Assembly: GCA_040905365.1 (NCBI GenBank)
Contig: JBBDRQ010000009.1
Span: forward strand, 1 to 58,623
Direction of reading: 5' to 3'
Source: JAHWKV01 sp040905365
Lineage (GTDB): Bacteria; Actinomycetota; CADDZG01; JAHWKV01
DNA length: 58,623 bases
Shown: positions 1-10,075 of the stretch, piece after piece
Position numbering within the stretch: the stretch's first letter is position 1
Layout: each line of letters begins with the position of its first letter
The notes under the pieces: model-generated
Databases searched by the model: none
Told to the model about the DNA's origin: nothing
What the model saw: the letters and a program-made list of their open reading frames with translations, nothing else
Translations under genes and position numbers: made by a program

Positions 1-583
1 AGCGAATGATGCCCGACTGTGACAGGGCTGCCATGTCCAGTGCAGGTTGCCGGTCCGATGGTTCGTCAACCTTTGATCCGTCAGCCTTGCCGCCGACCGT
101 CCGGCTCGGCTTGGCCTTGCGTCCGCCGGAGGATCGGAGCAGGCCGGCCGCGGTCGCCAGCGCGATGAACCCCGCCGTTTGTACCGCGCTCAAGCCGGCA
201 GCGTAGCCGCCGGAGAGACTTTGGTCGTACCCAAAGGCTTCCACCCCGCCGATTACCAGCAGCGCGATGGTGCTAAGAGCCAGAAAAATAGCTCCTGCAG
301 CTACCCAGCCCAGGCTTCTGAGAGAGATCACAACCAACGCCAGAACAAGTGCGGCGATCCCCTGGACAACGATGAGGAGACCGATTGGGTTGACATCGCG
401 ATAGAACTCGGCCCAGATCACCAGATGCAGGACGCTCGAGGCAAGAAGCAGGGCGCCGCCGAGAATTACCAAGGCGGCACCGAGTGCGCTGCGGCGACGG
501 AATCTGTCTAGGACCGCTCGCCTGGCGGTAGGGGGTTGGGGCTGCGGGCTGGGCCAACGGAGTATCGCGTCAGGTTCCGACAT
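1..583 (-). CDS. Membrane protein, four predicted TM helices (partial, runs off left edge)
   Basis: The reading frame starts at ATG 583 with a GGAAGGA ribosome-binding site about 7 nt upstream and stays open to the window edge, so at least 194 residues are present and the C-terminus is missing. After an N-terminal Pro-rich stretch and a basic patch (RRRS) there are four hydrophobic segments, roughly residues 33-57, 66-88, 92-112 and 128-148. A Lys/Arg-rich cytoplasmic tail follows (GGRKAKPSR). I recognise no family motif. A housekeeping or stress-related integral membrane protein is likely but no function is assigned. The gene diverges from the small zinc protein to its right. Confidence 0.7.
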   Translation of the reverse strand, partial: MSEPDAILRWPSPQPQPPTARRAVLDRFRRRSALGAALVILGGALLLASSVLHLVIWAEFYRDVNPIGLLIVVQGIAALVLALVVISLRSLGWVAAGAIFLALSTIALLVIGGVEAFGYDQSLSGGYAAGLSAVQTAGFIALATAAGLLRSSGGRKAKPSRTVGGKADGSKVDEPSDRQPALDMAALSQSGIIR

Positions 584-731
584 GCGGCTGTCCTTCCGGT
601 CGGCAAGTCTTGCGATCTATTCGAAGCCGGCGCAACCAAAGTTTGGATTCATTGTGGGACTTTGGGGCCCGGCTGTCTACCCCTGCCGGGGGCCAGGTCC
701 TGTGTGGGGAGATGAGATTTGCTCTAGTTGC

Positions 732-737
732 TAGAGT
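732..737 (+). promoter_or_regulatory. Leaderless-type -10 element TAGAGT
   Basis: TAGAGT lies exactly 6 nt before GTG 744. This TANNNT-N6-start layout is typical of leaderless transcripts in actinobacteria, and no Shine-Dalgarno sequence is present. The element overlaps the right arm of a short inverted repeat (CTCTAG, 3-nt loop, CTAGAG; 722-736). Confidence 0.5.
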
Positions 738-743
738 CCCACC

Positions 744-923
744 GTGGCCTATCAATCGATCATCTCCTACCGCTGCGAGGAGTGCGACCGGACCATCGGT
801 GACTCCGCGCCCCCGGTTTGCGCAAAGTGCGAGCGCGTCCTGTGCCGTAGGCACTTTCCTCTGGGGGCGCGCCTCAAGATGTCGGGGGATCTCACCTGTA
901 AGAGCTGCGCCAAGCAGCGGTGA
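744..923 (+). CDS. Small zinc-binding protein, 59 aa
   Basis: A 59-residue frame starting at GTG 744. It carries Cys11-x2-Cys14, Cys26-x2-Cys29, Cys34-x2-His37 and Cys52-x2-Cys55, the ligand spacing of a small cross-braced zinc finger binding one or two zinc ions. The protein is basic (LCRRH, KSCAKQR), so nucleic-acid or protein binding is plausible. Eight well-spaced ligands in so short a frame argue strongly that it is a real gene. The start is supported by the TANNNT element 6 nt upstream. It converges with ettA, leaving 21 nt between their stops. Function unknown. Confidence 0.72.
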   Translation: MAYQSIISYRCEECDRTIGDSAPPVCAKCERVLCRRHFPLGARLKMSGDLTCKSCAKQR

Positions 924-944
924 GTTCGCACCAGGAGAGCCGCC

Positions 945-2624
<1,680 letters not shown>

Positions 2625-2629
2625 GTTTT

Positions 2630-3688
2630 TCAGCCTAGCAGCGACGCGCGTATTGGATCGTGGATAAACCTCTTCATGCCTTCCTCGAAGCTCATCCGGG
2701 CCTGGAAGCCCAGTTCTTCCCTGGCCCGTTCGGGGTCGGCGAAGACGTGGCGGATGTCGTAGGCCCGGTAGCGGCCCGTGATCTCGGGCGCAGTGGATCC
2801 GTCGCCAAAGGCGCTGCACAGGGTTTCGGCCATGTCGAGCAGCGGGCGGGGGTCGCCGCTGGCCACGTTAAACGGCCCTTTCGCCGTCCCGTCGGTCAGC
2901 GCCAGGACGTTGGCCCGGGCTACGTCGCTCACGTGGACGAAGTCCCTTATCTGCTTGCCGTCTTCGAAAACCTGCGGAGGCTCACCCCTCTCCAGGCAGC
3001 TGCGAAATATGCTGGCTACTCCAGCGTAGGGGGTGTTAAACGGCATGCGGGAGCCGTAGACGTTGTGGTAGCGCAGCCCCACGTACCGGGCGTCGGTTTC
3101 CCTCGCGTAGCACTCGAACAGGTGCTCCTGGTGCAGCTTAGTGGCGGCGTAAATGCTGCGGGGCTTAGGCGGTGCGTTCTCCGGCACCGCCTCGTTGTTC
3201 AGGGCCAGCCCGCAGCTGGGACAGGCCGGGTCGAACCTTCCCGTGGCCAGGTCGTGCTCAGTGCGCGGCGGCGGCGACACGACGCCGTGATAGACGCACC
3301 GGTATCGCCCCTCCCCGTAGACGACCATGGAGCCGGCCAGGACCAAGGGCCCGGCGAAGCTGCGTTCGAACAGCTCGCGCAGCAGCACCGCGCTTCCGGT
3401 GTCGTTGGTGTCCACATAGTCGGTTACGTCGCCGAAGTCCACGCCCAGGCCGACCACCCCCGCCTGATGGCAGACCGCGTCCACGCCGCGCACGGCCGCC
3501 GCCGCCGCCTGCCGATCGCGGAGGTCGTCAATCAGGTACTCGGCGTCCGGGTTCAGGTAGTCGGGCCGGGCCGCGTGGGCCATCGGGTGCAGGTTGTCCA
3601 GCACCCGAACTTGGTCGCCGCGCTCGACGAGCTCGTCGACGATGTGGGAACCGATGAAGCCGGCGCCTCCCGTTACCAGGACTTTCAC
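2630..3688 (-). CDS. NAD-dependent epimerase/dehydratase with cysteine-bearing insertion
   Basis: 352-residue extended short-chain dehydrogenase. The Rossmann motif GGAGFIGS is at residues 7-14, the active-site Ser/Thr region is SMVVYGEG (120-127), and the catalytic Tyr-x3-Lys is YAATK (180-184). This is the fold of UDP-glucose 4-epimerase and related nucleotide-sugar enzymes. Between strand and active site (about 128-175) sits an insertion with Cys131 and Cys156-x2-Cys159 that is unusual for the family and may bind zinc. It starts with GTG 3688, which overlaps the kinase stop by 4 bp (GTGA), so translation is probably coupled to the two-component genes upstream. The nucleotide-sugar substrate cannot be told from sequence. 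Confidence 0.87.
   Translation of the reverse strand: MKVLVTGGAGFIGSHIVDELVERGDQVRVLDNLHPMAHAARPDYLNPDAEYLIDDLRDRQAAAAAVRGVDAVCHQAGVVGLGVDFGDVTDYVDTNDTGSAVLLRELFERSFAGPLVLAGSMVVYGEGRYRCVYHGVVSPPPRTEHDLATGRFDPACPSCGLALNNEAVPENAPPKPRSIYAATKLHQEHLFECYARETDARYVGLRYHNVYGSRMPFNTPYAGVASIFRSCLERGEPPQVFEDGKQIRDFVHVSDVARANVLALTDGTAKGPFNVASGDPRPLLDMAETLCSAFGDGSTAPEITGRYRAYDIRHVFADPERAREELGFQARMSFEEGMKRFIHDPIRASLLG
2632..2637 (-). promoter_or_regulatory. Leaderless-type -10 element TAGGCT for ettA
   Basis: On the minus strand TAGGCT is followed by 7 nt and then ATG 2624, with no Shine-Dalgarno. It overlaps the 3' end of the epimerase gene, so ettA may have its own promoter as well as read-through from the operon. 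Confidence 0.45.
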
Positions 3689-4899
3689 AGAGCGCCTTGA
3701 GTTGAAGGGAGCCGCATCGTGAAGCGGCAGCCCAAGTCCAGGTTGGCCACCTCGATCTCGCCGTGGTGCGCCTCCACCAGACCTCGGGCGATGGCCAGCC
3801 CCAGCCCGGCACCTCGGTTGGCGTCGGGCGTACGGGCCGAGCGGCTGCTAAACGCCAGGTCGAAGACCCGGTCGATGTCCTCGGAGGGAATGCCCCCGCA
3901 GGAATCGGAGACGGCCACCACTACCTGTCCGTCGGCGATACCTGCTTCGAGTACCACCTTGCCGGAAGAAGGGGTGTGGCGGATGGCGTTTTCCAGCAGG
4001 TTGTGCAGAATCCGGGTGACTTCCGCAACGGCTACCTCGACCTCCAGCGGCCCGTCCGGGACGGAGCCGATCAGCTTTACTCCCTTGATCTCCGCCATGG
4101 CCGATGCCCCGGCGAGGGCGTCGGAGACCAGGTCGGTCATTGAAACCCGGGTGAACTGAAGCTTTAGTGTGCCGGCGCTGATCCGGCTGAGTTCGAAAAG
4201 GTCGTCCACTAGGTGCGCCAGCCGGTCGGTTTCCTGCCGCAGCGTCCGGTAGTAGCGCGAGACGGTCGCCGGGTCGGTGACCACCTCGTCTTCCAGGGCC
4301 TCAGCGATTCCCCGGATGCCGGCCAGCGGGGTCCGAAGGTCGTGGGAAACCCAGGAGACCAGCTCCCGGCGAGAGGCGTCCAGCGCCCGTTCCCGCTCCC
4401 GGGTTTCATCCAGCTTGGTTTGCATGCTCTCCAGCTCCCTGCCCAGCTCCGCCAGCTCCTTGCTGGCGGTCGACGCTTCGAAGCGGTCGTTGCGGCCGTC
4501 GGCGAGGCTCTGCGCGGCCGTCTGCAGCGTCCTGCTGGCCGTGCCCACCCGCCTGCCCAGCAGAAAGGCGATGACCAGCCCGACGGTCATCGCCGCGAAC
4601 AGTACGACGGCCAGCGCGGCCAGGTCGTGGGAGGAGATGAACATGGCCCGCGCCGCCAGCAGGGCGCCTACCCCGACGGCCCCCAGCGATGCGAAGGCAA
4701 CGACGACCGACTGGGCCGAGATCGATTTGCGCCGCATCAGGTACAGGCCGGCTGCGCCCAGGCTCCCGGCGGTTACGGCCCCTACGCCGGCGAGTAGCGT
4801 TAGCTGCACCGCGTCGGAGGCGGGTATTCCGGTGGCCACCGATACCAGGGCGGTAGCGGCTGCGCCCGCCACCACTATTAATATCGCCAGGGCGATCAT
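3685..4899 (-). CDS. Sensor histidine kinase
   Basis: 404 residues. Four TM helices in the first about 115 residues carry no large extracellular domain, so the sensor region is within or near the membrane. A HAMP-like linker (about 112-165) leads to the dimerisation domain with phospho-accepting His186 in WVSHDLRTPL. The ATPase domain has N-box LLENAIRHTP, a G1 box written DSCGG, and a G2 box GAGLGLAI. The gene starts at ATG 4899, overlapping the response-regulator stop in ATGA, which makes a standard coupled two-component pair. It ends in a GTGA overlap with the epimerase. Signal unknown; the neighbours suggest control of envelope or surface-sugar functions. Confidence 0.92.
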   Translation of the reverse strand: MIALAILIVVAGAAATALVSVATGIPASDAVQLTLLAGVGAVTAGSLGAAGLYLMRRKSISAQSVVVAFASLGAVGVGALLAARAMFISSHDLAALAVVLFAAMTVGLVIAFLLGRRVGTASRTLQTAAQSLADGRNDRFEASTASKELAELGRELESMQTKLDETRERERALDASRRELVSWVSHDLRTPLAGIRGIAEALEDEVVTDPATVSRYYRTLRQETDRLAHLVDDLFELSRISAGTLKLQFTRVSMTDLVSDALAGASAMAEIKGVKLIGSVPDGPLEVEVAVAEVTRILHNLLENAIRHTPSSGKVVLEAGIADGQVVVAVSDSCGGIPSEDIDRVFDLAFSSRSARTPDANRGAGLGLAIARGLVEAHHGEIEVANLDLGCRFTMRLPSTQGAL

Positions 4900-5594
4900 G
4901 GGTCGAACCTGTATCCCACGCCCCACACGGTGATTACGTGCTCGGGCGCCACGGGGTCGGCCTCTATCTTCTCTCTGAGTCGACGGATGTGAACGGTCAC
5001 GGTCGAGGTGTCTCCATACTCGTAACCCCAAACCTGCGCAAGCAACTCCTCCCGTCCAAAGGTCGTGCCCGGCCGGGCCATCAAGAATCTGAGCAGGTCG
5101 AACTCTATAACCGTCAGATGCACCCGGCGCCCGTCGACTTCGACTTCGTGGGATCTTTGGTCGACCATGATCCCGCCCGCCGTAAGCACTTGCGGGCTGG
5201 TGGCTACGGCCCGGTCTGCGGTGCTGCGCTTGAGGATAGCCTGAACTCTTAGCGTCAGCTCGCGAGGCGAGAAGGGTTTGACTACGTAGTCGTCCGCGCC
5301 TTGCTGCAGCCCGAGCACGCGGTCGGCTTCCTCGGCTCGGGCGGTGAGCATGATGACCGGCGTCGGTGCGTCCTCGCGAATTCGTCTGAGGACCTCATGG
5401 CCGTCCAGTCCGGGAAGCATCAGGTCGAGGATCACCAGGTCCGGTTTCACTTCCCCGGCCAGGTCCACGGCTTCTTGCCCGTCGGCGGTAGCGTGCACGT
5501 CGAAGCCCTCCCGCCGCAGATAGCGCACGACTACGTCCGAGACGGTGGGGTCGTCCTCCACCACCAGGATCTTGCGGCCCGCCGTAGCTACCAC
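4896..5594 (-). CDS. OmpR/PhoB-family response regulator
   Basis: 232 residues. The receiver domain has acidic pocket EDD (13-15), phospho-acceptor Asp57 in LVILDLMLPG, the conserved Thr in MLTARA and Lys in VVKPFSP. The C-terminal winged-helix DNA-binding domain ends in the usual VTVHIRRLREKIE and VWGVGYRFDP motifs. It starts with GTG 5594 inside the last codons of the upstream membrane-protein gene (7-nt overlap) and is followed by its kinase in an ATGA overlap. Confidence 0.95.
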   Translation of the reverse strand: MVATAGRKILVVEDDPTVSDVVVRYLRREGFDVHATADGQEAVDLAGEVKPDLVILDLMLPGLDGHEVLRRIREDAPTPVIMLTARAEEADRVLGLQQGADDYVVKPFSPRELTLRVQAILKRSTADRAVATSPQVLTAGGIMVDQRSHEVEVDGRRVHLTVIEFDLLRFLMARPGTTFGREELLAQVWGYEYGDTSTVTVHIRRLREKIEADPVAPEHVITVWGVGYRFDP

Positions 5595-6922
5595 GGGGTT
5601 CTCACCAGCGCCTGTAGGGCGACGGCTCCTGCGGCCGCTGCGCCCAGCCAGAGTTTGCGGCGGCTGGCCTGCGGCAAGTAGCCGGCGGCCAGTACCAGCC
5701 AGGGGCTAAACAGCAGCCAGATGCGCTCCACCTCACCCTTGGACAGCCCCGACAGGTTGGCCAGCAATACCCCCGCCAGCGCGCCCAGCACCGGCCACGG
5801 CGCCAGCGCCCACACCAGGGTCCGGTTCTTGATCTCCGATGCGATGCGGACGAGGCCCCTAACCGCACCGGGGCCGATGGTGATGGCCAGGGTGGCGAGG
5901 TTGGCCCACACGAAGTAGAAGTAAGGCCGCTCGCCCCCCAATCCCGCGTAGTAGCGTTCCCGGGTGGCGAGCAGGCCCTCGGGCCACCAGAAACCGAAAA
6001 GGGCGGGTACCGCCAGCACCGCCAGGATCCCGGCGCCGGCCCAAAGCAGCGGGGCGATGTGTTGTCTGAACAGCCAAACGGCCGCAGGGATCGCCAGCAG
6101 CGGGGCGGCTCCGTAGGTGAGCATTAGGGCGCATCCGAAGACGGCTCCGCCCAGAAACGGCAGCCACCGCGAGCCGCCCCGGGCGCAGACGATCAAGACG
6201 ACGCCCCAGGCCGCCACCGCCGAGAACAAGGCGTCCGGTGAGGTGGCCACCCACAGAGCGAACGGGGCCAGGACCAAAAAGGGTGCGGCGGAACGGGCGC
6301 GCGGCTCGCCGAAGGTGGCACGGGCTGCGATCAGCACCGCGGGGATGATCGAGGCACCGGCCGCGATATACAGGCCGGCGACGATCCGAGAGTCGCCTAA
6401 ACCGATCTGGTCTAGCGCCGACAACAGCAGGGTAAGGCCCGGCGGGTGGCCCTGGACGTGAACGGGGTATTCGGAGATTTGCCGGGTGAAGGTAGATAGA
6501 AAGGGCAAGACCTCGGGCATCTGCGGTACGAAGGCCCACGCATCGAACCGGTGGGTGACCGGCCGGTTCAACGCGGCCCACCCGTCGGATGCGGCCAGCA
6601 GCACCGCCCATACCCCGGAGCCTACAAAGGCCGCGGTCAGCATCGTGCGCCAGGACCTCGATCCGGCGAGGGCGTCCCACTTGTATACGACGGCTGCGGC
6701 AAACAGGACGGGTGCGATAAGAGCAAGTCCGACCCGCGGCTCGAACCTGCCGACCAAGGGCGGAACCCCTACCGAGAGCCGGTATCCGGCGTCGGTGAGA
6801 GCGTGGCCCACAAAAAAGGCCGACAGCAACCCAGCCGCGTACGCGGCGGCTGTGGCCGCCGAGATCTTCGCAGAGCCGGTTACTGCGGACTCCCTATGAC
6901 GGTTGGCGGATCCGTTCGGCAT
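5588..6922 (-). CDS. Polytopic membrane protein, GT-C glycosyltransferase-like
   Basis: About 444 residues from ATG 6922 (MPNGSANRH). Ten or more hydrophobic helices span the length. An extracytoplasmic loop near residue 150 contains YPVHVQGHPPG, and a short YYAGLGGERPYFYF segment follows a later helix. This layout resembles actinobacterial lipid-linked-sugar-dependent (GT-C) membrane transferases, but no diagnostic acidic loop motif could be assigned with certainty. Longer in-frame starts reach almost to the divergent GT2 gene and would overlap its promoter, so 6922 is preferred. It is the first gene of the run that ends with ettA, placing it with the two-component pair and the epimerase. 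Confidence 0.7.
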   Translation of the reverse strand: MPNGSANRHRESAVTGSAKISAATAAAYAAGLLSAFFVGHALTDAGYRLSVGVPPLVGRFEPRVGLALIAPVLFAAAVVYKWDALAGSRSWRTMLTAAFVGSGVWAVLLAASDGWAALNRPVTHRFDAWAFVPQMPEVLPFLSTFTRQISEYPVHVQGHPPGLTLLLSALDQIGLGDSRIVAGLYIAAGASIIPAVLIAARATFGEPRARSAAPFLVLAPFALWVATSPDALFSAVAAWGVVLIVCARGGSRWLPFLGGAVFGCALMLTYGAAPLLAIPAAVWLFRQHIAPLLWAGAGILAVLAVPALFGFWWPEGLLATRERYYAGLGGERPYFYFVWANLATLAITIGPGAVRGLVRIASEIKNRTLVWALAPWPVLGALAGVLLANLSGLSKGEVERIWLLFSPWLVLAAGYLPQASRRKLWLGAAAAGAVALQALVRTPW

Positions 6923-7030
6923 GTGCACGGGATGATCGTACGCCGGGCGGCGGTTCGGGCCGGAGTGCACCGGGGGAAGATTCATCAAATCGTAAGGGAG
7001 TTTTTGTATCTGCCACCGGTGGGCTGGGTC

Positions 7031-7036
7031 TAGCAT
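7031..7036 (+). promoter_or_regulatory. Leaderless-type -10 element TAGCAT
   Basis: TAGCAT stands 6 nt before ATG 7043 of the GT2 gene and there is no Shine-Dalgarno sequence. This fits leaderless initiation of the five-gene run 7043-10518. Confidence 0.5.
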
Positions 7037-7042
7037 CAGGGC

Positions 7043-7687
7043 ATGGTTGACGTGATTCTCCCGGTGCTAAACGAGGCGGGTTCGATCGGCTGGGTTCTCG
7101 GCAGGATGCCCGAGGGGTACGTCCCGGTCGTGGTGGACAACGGCTCTACCGACGGTTCGGGACCGATGGCGGCCGATATGGGTGCGGCGGTGGTGACCGA
7201 GAAAGAGCCCGGCTTCGGATCGGCGTGCTGGGCCGGGCTCAACGCAGCATCGTCGGAGGTGGTCTGTTTCATGGATTGCGACGGATCGTTAGATCCTCAG
7301 GACCTGCCGCGGGTGGCCGAACCGGTCCTGGCCGGAGAGGCGGATCTGGTTCTGGGGTCGCGGCAGAGCGCCAAGGGAGCCTGGTCTGCACACGCGCGGA
7401 TCGCCAACCGCGCGCTGGCGCTGGAGCTTCGGCGCCGCACCGGCGTCGCGCTCAACGATCTCGGGCCCATGCGGGCTGCGCAGCGGCAGGGACTGCTGAA
7501 TCTAGGGCTGGAGGATCGCAGGTTCGGATGGCCTCTGGAGATGGTGCTTAAGGCGGCCGGCGACGGCTGGCGCATCCGGGAGGTTCCGGTTGCCTACCAT
7601 CGACGCCGCGCCGGTGAATCCAAAGTAACCGGAACTTGGTCGGGGACGCTTAGAACGATTCGGGATATGGGAGAGCTGCTCAAGTGA
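7043..7687 (+). CDS. Family 2 glycosyltransferase
   Basis: 214 residues with a GT-A fold: nucleotide-binding start VILPVLNEAGSIG, VVDNGSTDGS near residue 32, and FMDCDGSLDP near residue 76 holding the metal-binding Asp cluster. The chain is short and has no C-terminal TM helices, unlike bactoprenol-glucosyl or dolichol-phosphate mannose synthases with membrane anchors. The C-terminal REVPVAYHRRRAGESKV motif is typical of the polyprenol-phosphate sugar transferases. First gene of an operon; its stop overlaps the next start by 4 bp. Sugar and acceptor unknown. Confidence 0.85.
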   Translation: MVDVILPVLNEAGSIGWVLGRMPEGYVPVVVDNGSTDGSGPMAADMGAAVVTEKEPGFGSACWAGLNAASSEVVCFMDCDGSLDPQDLPRVAEPVLAGEADLVLGSRQSAKGAWSAHARIANRALALELRRRTGVALNDLGPMRAAQRQGLLNLGLEDRRFGWPLEMVLKAAGDGWRIREVPVAYHRRRAGESKVTGTWSGTLRTIRDMGELLK

Positions 7688-8319
7688 GGTCCGAGGTCAC
7701 GCTCGTGGTTCTGGCCAAGCAGCCGGTCGCCGGTTTTTCCAAAACACGGCTTAGCCCACCGTTTTCTTTTGAAGAGGCTGCGGAGCTGGCCCGGGCCATG
7801 CTGGACGACACCCTAAAAGCCGTGGCCGCAACGCCGGGCGTGCGCCCGTTGTTGGCGTTGAAGGGCGAGCCGGGGCCGTGGGTGCCCGACGGGTTCGAGG
7901 TCATCGCACAGCGCGGCGCCTCGCATGCACAGAGGATCGACGCCGCATTTGAGGACGCGGGGGGGCCGGCTCTTCTGATCGGCATGGACACGCCGCAGGT
8001 GACGCCGGAGCTGCTGGCGCGCTCGGTGGAGGCGCTGCAGAGCAAGGGCGTGGACTCGGTGCTGGGCCCGGCCCGCGACGGAGGTTGGTGGGCCGCAGGG
8101 TTTTGCCGTCCCGTATCCGGGGCTTTCGTGCAGGTCCCGATGAGCCGGTCCGACACTTTCCGGCACCAGGTCCGGCGTTTTGAACAGTTGGGCCTGCAGT
8201 GGGCGCAGCTGCCGACTTTGAGCGACGTGGACGATATCGACAGTGCCCGCGCGGTGGCGGCCGCGGCTCCCGAGTCCTCGTTTGCCGCTTTGCTCGCGGC
8301 GGGGATGTTGTGCCCGTGA
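7684..8319 (+). CDS. DUF2064/TIGR04282-type glycosyltransferase-like protein
   Basis: 211 residues. It begins LVVLAKQPVAGFSKTRLSPP, the nucleotide-binding pattern of the TIGR04282/DUF2064 family, and contains LLIGMDTPQVTPE and LGPARDGGWWAAGF, both diagnostic. These are GT-A-fold proteins related to molybdenum-cofactor nucleotidyltransferases. It starts at GTG 7684 in a GTGA overlap with the GT2 gene. Pairing of a GT2 with this family suggests they act in one pathway. The link to the downstream molybdoenzyme is intriguing, since this fold includes MobA, but function is not proven. Confidence 0.85.
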   Translation: MRSEVTLVVLAKQPVAGFSKTRLSPPFSFEEAAELARAMLDDTLKAVAATPGVRPLLALKGEPGPWVPDGFEVIAQRGASHAQRIDAAFEDAGGPALLIGMDTPQVTPELLARSVEALQSKGVDSVLGPARDGGWWAAGFCRPVSGAFVQVPMSRSDTFRHQVRRFEQLGLQWAQLPTLSDVDDIDSARAVAAAAPESSFAALLAAGMLCP

Positions 8320-8909
8320 CGCAGAGCTCGGTGGTGCTTCGGACTGAGGACGGCTTCGAGCTTCCTATGGACCTGGATCTTTGGCTAAGCGATCCCACCG
8401 CTGCCGACGGTGAACTGCTTAAAAGGGCGGTGGGTCCGGTACTGGATGTCGGCTGCGGTCCCGGCCGCCATGTATGGGCGCTGGCCAGGAATGGCGTCGT
8501 GGCCTTGGGGGTCGATGCTTCGCGAAGCGCGGTGGACATCGCGCTGAGCCGCGGAGTGCCCGTTCTCCAGCGTTCGATTTTCGATCCACTGCCCGGCACC
8601 GGGCGGTGGGGCTCGCTGTTGATCCTGGACGGCAGCGTAGGCATCGGCGGCGACCCGGTGGCCTTGTTGCGGCGGGCGTCCGAGCTGTTGCGCTCGGGCG
8701 GCCGGGCTCTGGTTGAGGTGGGGCCGCCGGGCTCGGATAGCAGGAATTTTCACGCCCGCTTGGAATCCGGGGCCGGCTGTACGACCTGGTTTCCTTGGGC
8801 CTGTCTTGGTGTCGACGCAGTGCCGGAAGTGGCGCAGCGGGCCGGAATGGATTGGGCCGAGATCTGGAACACGGAAGGAAGGTGGTTCGCACGGCTAACC
8901 AAGCTTTGA
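8316..8909 (+). CDS. Class I SAM-dependent methyltransferase
   Basis: 197 residues from GTG 8316, which overlaps the previous stop (GTGA). Motif I is VLDVGCGPGRH at about 42-52, followed by ALGVDASRSAV (motif II) and LLILDGSVGIGGDP where methyltransferases bind the adenine ring. The C-terminal LLRSGGRALVEVGPPG matches the usual post-motif. The substrate is unknown; the operon suggests modification of a glycosylated product. A GTG two codons upstream is an equally possible start. Confidence 0.85.
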   Translation: MTQSSVVLRTEDGFELPMDLDLWLSDPTAADGELLKRAVGPVLDVGCGPGRHVWALARNGVVALGVDASRSAVDIALSRGVPVLQRSIFDPLPGTGRWGSLLILDGSVGIGGDPVALLRRASELLRSGGRALVEVGPPGSDSRNFHARLESGAGCTTWFPWACLGVDAVPEVAQRAGMDWAEIWNTEGRWFARLTKL

Positions 8910-10075
8910 GGGCGCGGTTGCGGCGCTTGGAGTTTCTGCGCGTGGGTCCGCTACGAGAGGGAGCTTTCACAAGCAAACTCCACTCGGAGAAAACCGCGGC
9001 CATCATGGGCATGGCCCTAGGGGTCAGCTTTGCGATCTGCTTCATCACCGGCTTGCTGTCGCACGGCATCCAAAACCCGCCCTCCTGGTTCCTGTGGCCC
9101 TCCCGGCCGGTAAACCTCTACCGGGTTATGCAGGGACTGCACGTGGCGACCGGGATCGCGGCTATTCCGCTGCTTCTGGCCAAGCTGTGGACCGTTTATC
9201 CCCGGCTGTTCACCTGGCCCCCTGTCGAGAGCCTGCCCCATGCTCTGGAGCGGCTGAGCCTGCTGCCGCTGGTAGGGGGATCCGTGTTCCTGCTGGTGAG
9301 CGGTCTCAACAACATCGCGCTGTGGTACCCGTGGGAGTTCTTTTTCCCGCTTGCCCACTACTGGGCGGCTTGGATCACCGTCGGGGCGATGGTCGTGCAC
9401 ATTGGGGCCAAGCGGGCGATCACCGCCCAGGTGGTACGCCGCCGGCACCCCGACCGCCTGGATGAGGCCTCGGACGGCAGCCTGAGCCGGCGCCAGTTCC
9501 TTTGGACGGTGGCGGCCGGGAGCGCGGTGGTGACGCTGGCCACGGTAGGGCAGACCGTGCGGCCGTTGCGCAGGCTGGCGCTGCTGGCGCCGCGGGATCC
9601 GGCGGTGGGTCCACAGGGGTTCCCGGTCAACAAAACCGCACGCTCGGCGCGGGTCACTGAGACCGCCATCGATCCCGCCTGGCGGCTGTCGATCGAGGGT
9701 GCGGTGGAGCGTCCCATGTCGTTTTCCCTGGCGGAGCTGCGGGACCTTCAACAGCGTGAGGCCACACTGCCGATCTCATGCGTGGAGGGATGGAGCGCGA
9801 CCGTGCGCTGGCGGGGCGTACCCGTGGCCGATTTGCTGGCGATGGCCGGAGCTGCGGAAGGGGCGGAGGTTTCGGCCGAGTCGCTGCAGCCGAGCGGCCT
9901 TTTCAGGCAGGCGGATTTGAACCGCCTGCACGCCGCGGACCCGGACACTTTGGTGGCTTTGGAGGTAAACGGCGAGCCGCTGCACATCGAGCACGGGTTT
10001 CCGGCGCGGCTGATCGGTCCCAACCGGCCCGGCGTCATGCAGACTAAGTGGCTGTCCAAGTTGGTGGTGAGCTGA
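8882..10075 (+). CDS. Membrane cytochrome-b-type/molybdopterin oxidoreductase fusion with internal Tat motif
   Basis: About 397 residues. The N-terminal half has four TM helices (about 39-60, 84-103, 127-145, 160-177) with His residues placed for haem b (GLHVATG, AHYW, VVHIG). A twin-arginine motif SRRQFLW (202-208) precedes a fifth helix (209-225). The C-terminal half has the sulfite-oxidase fold of molybdenum enzymes, with Cys300 in PISCVEGWSATVRWRG as the expected molybdenum ligand, placed outside the membrane. The layout matches dual Sec/Tat-inserted actinobacterial molybdoproteins. The start is GTG 8882, just after GGAAGGAAGG, and overlaps the methyltransferase by 28 bp; a later start is possible. 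Substrate unknown. Confidence 0.83.
   Translation: MVRTANQALRARLRRLEFLRVGPLREGAFTSKLHSEKTAAIMGMALGVSFAICFITGLLSHGIQNPPSWFLWPSRPVNLYRVMQGLHVATGIAAIPLLLAKLWTVYPRLFTWPPVESLPHALERLSLLPLVGGSVFLLVSGLNNIALWYPWEFFFPLAHYWAAWITVGAMVVHIGAKRAITAQVVRRRHPDRLDEASDGSLSRRQFLWTVAAGSAVVTLATVGQTVRPLRRLALLAPRDPAVGPQGFPVNKTARSARVTETAIDPAWRLSIEGAVERPMSFSLAELRDLQQREATLPISCVEGWSATVRWRGVPVADLLAMAGAAEGAEVSAESLQPSGLFRQADLNRLHAADPDTLVALEVNGEPLHIEHGFPARLIGPNRPGVMQTKWLSKLVVS

Noticed and set aside
2660..3700. 346-aa plus-strand frame over the epimerase
   Set aside because: Antisense shadow of a gene with intact Rossmann and YxxxK motifs; composition is unlike a protein.
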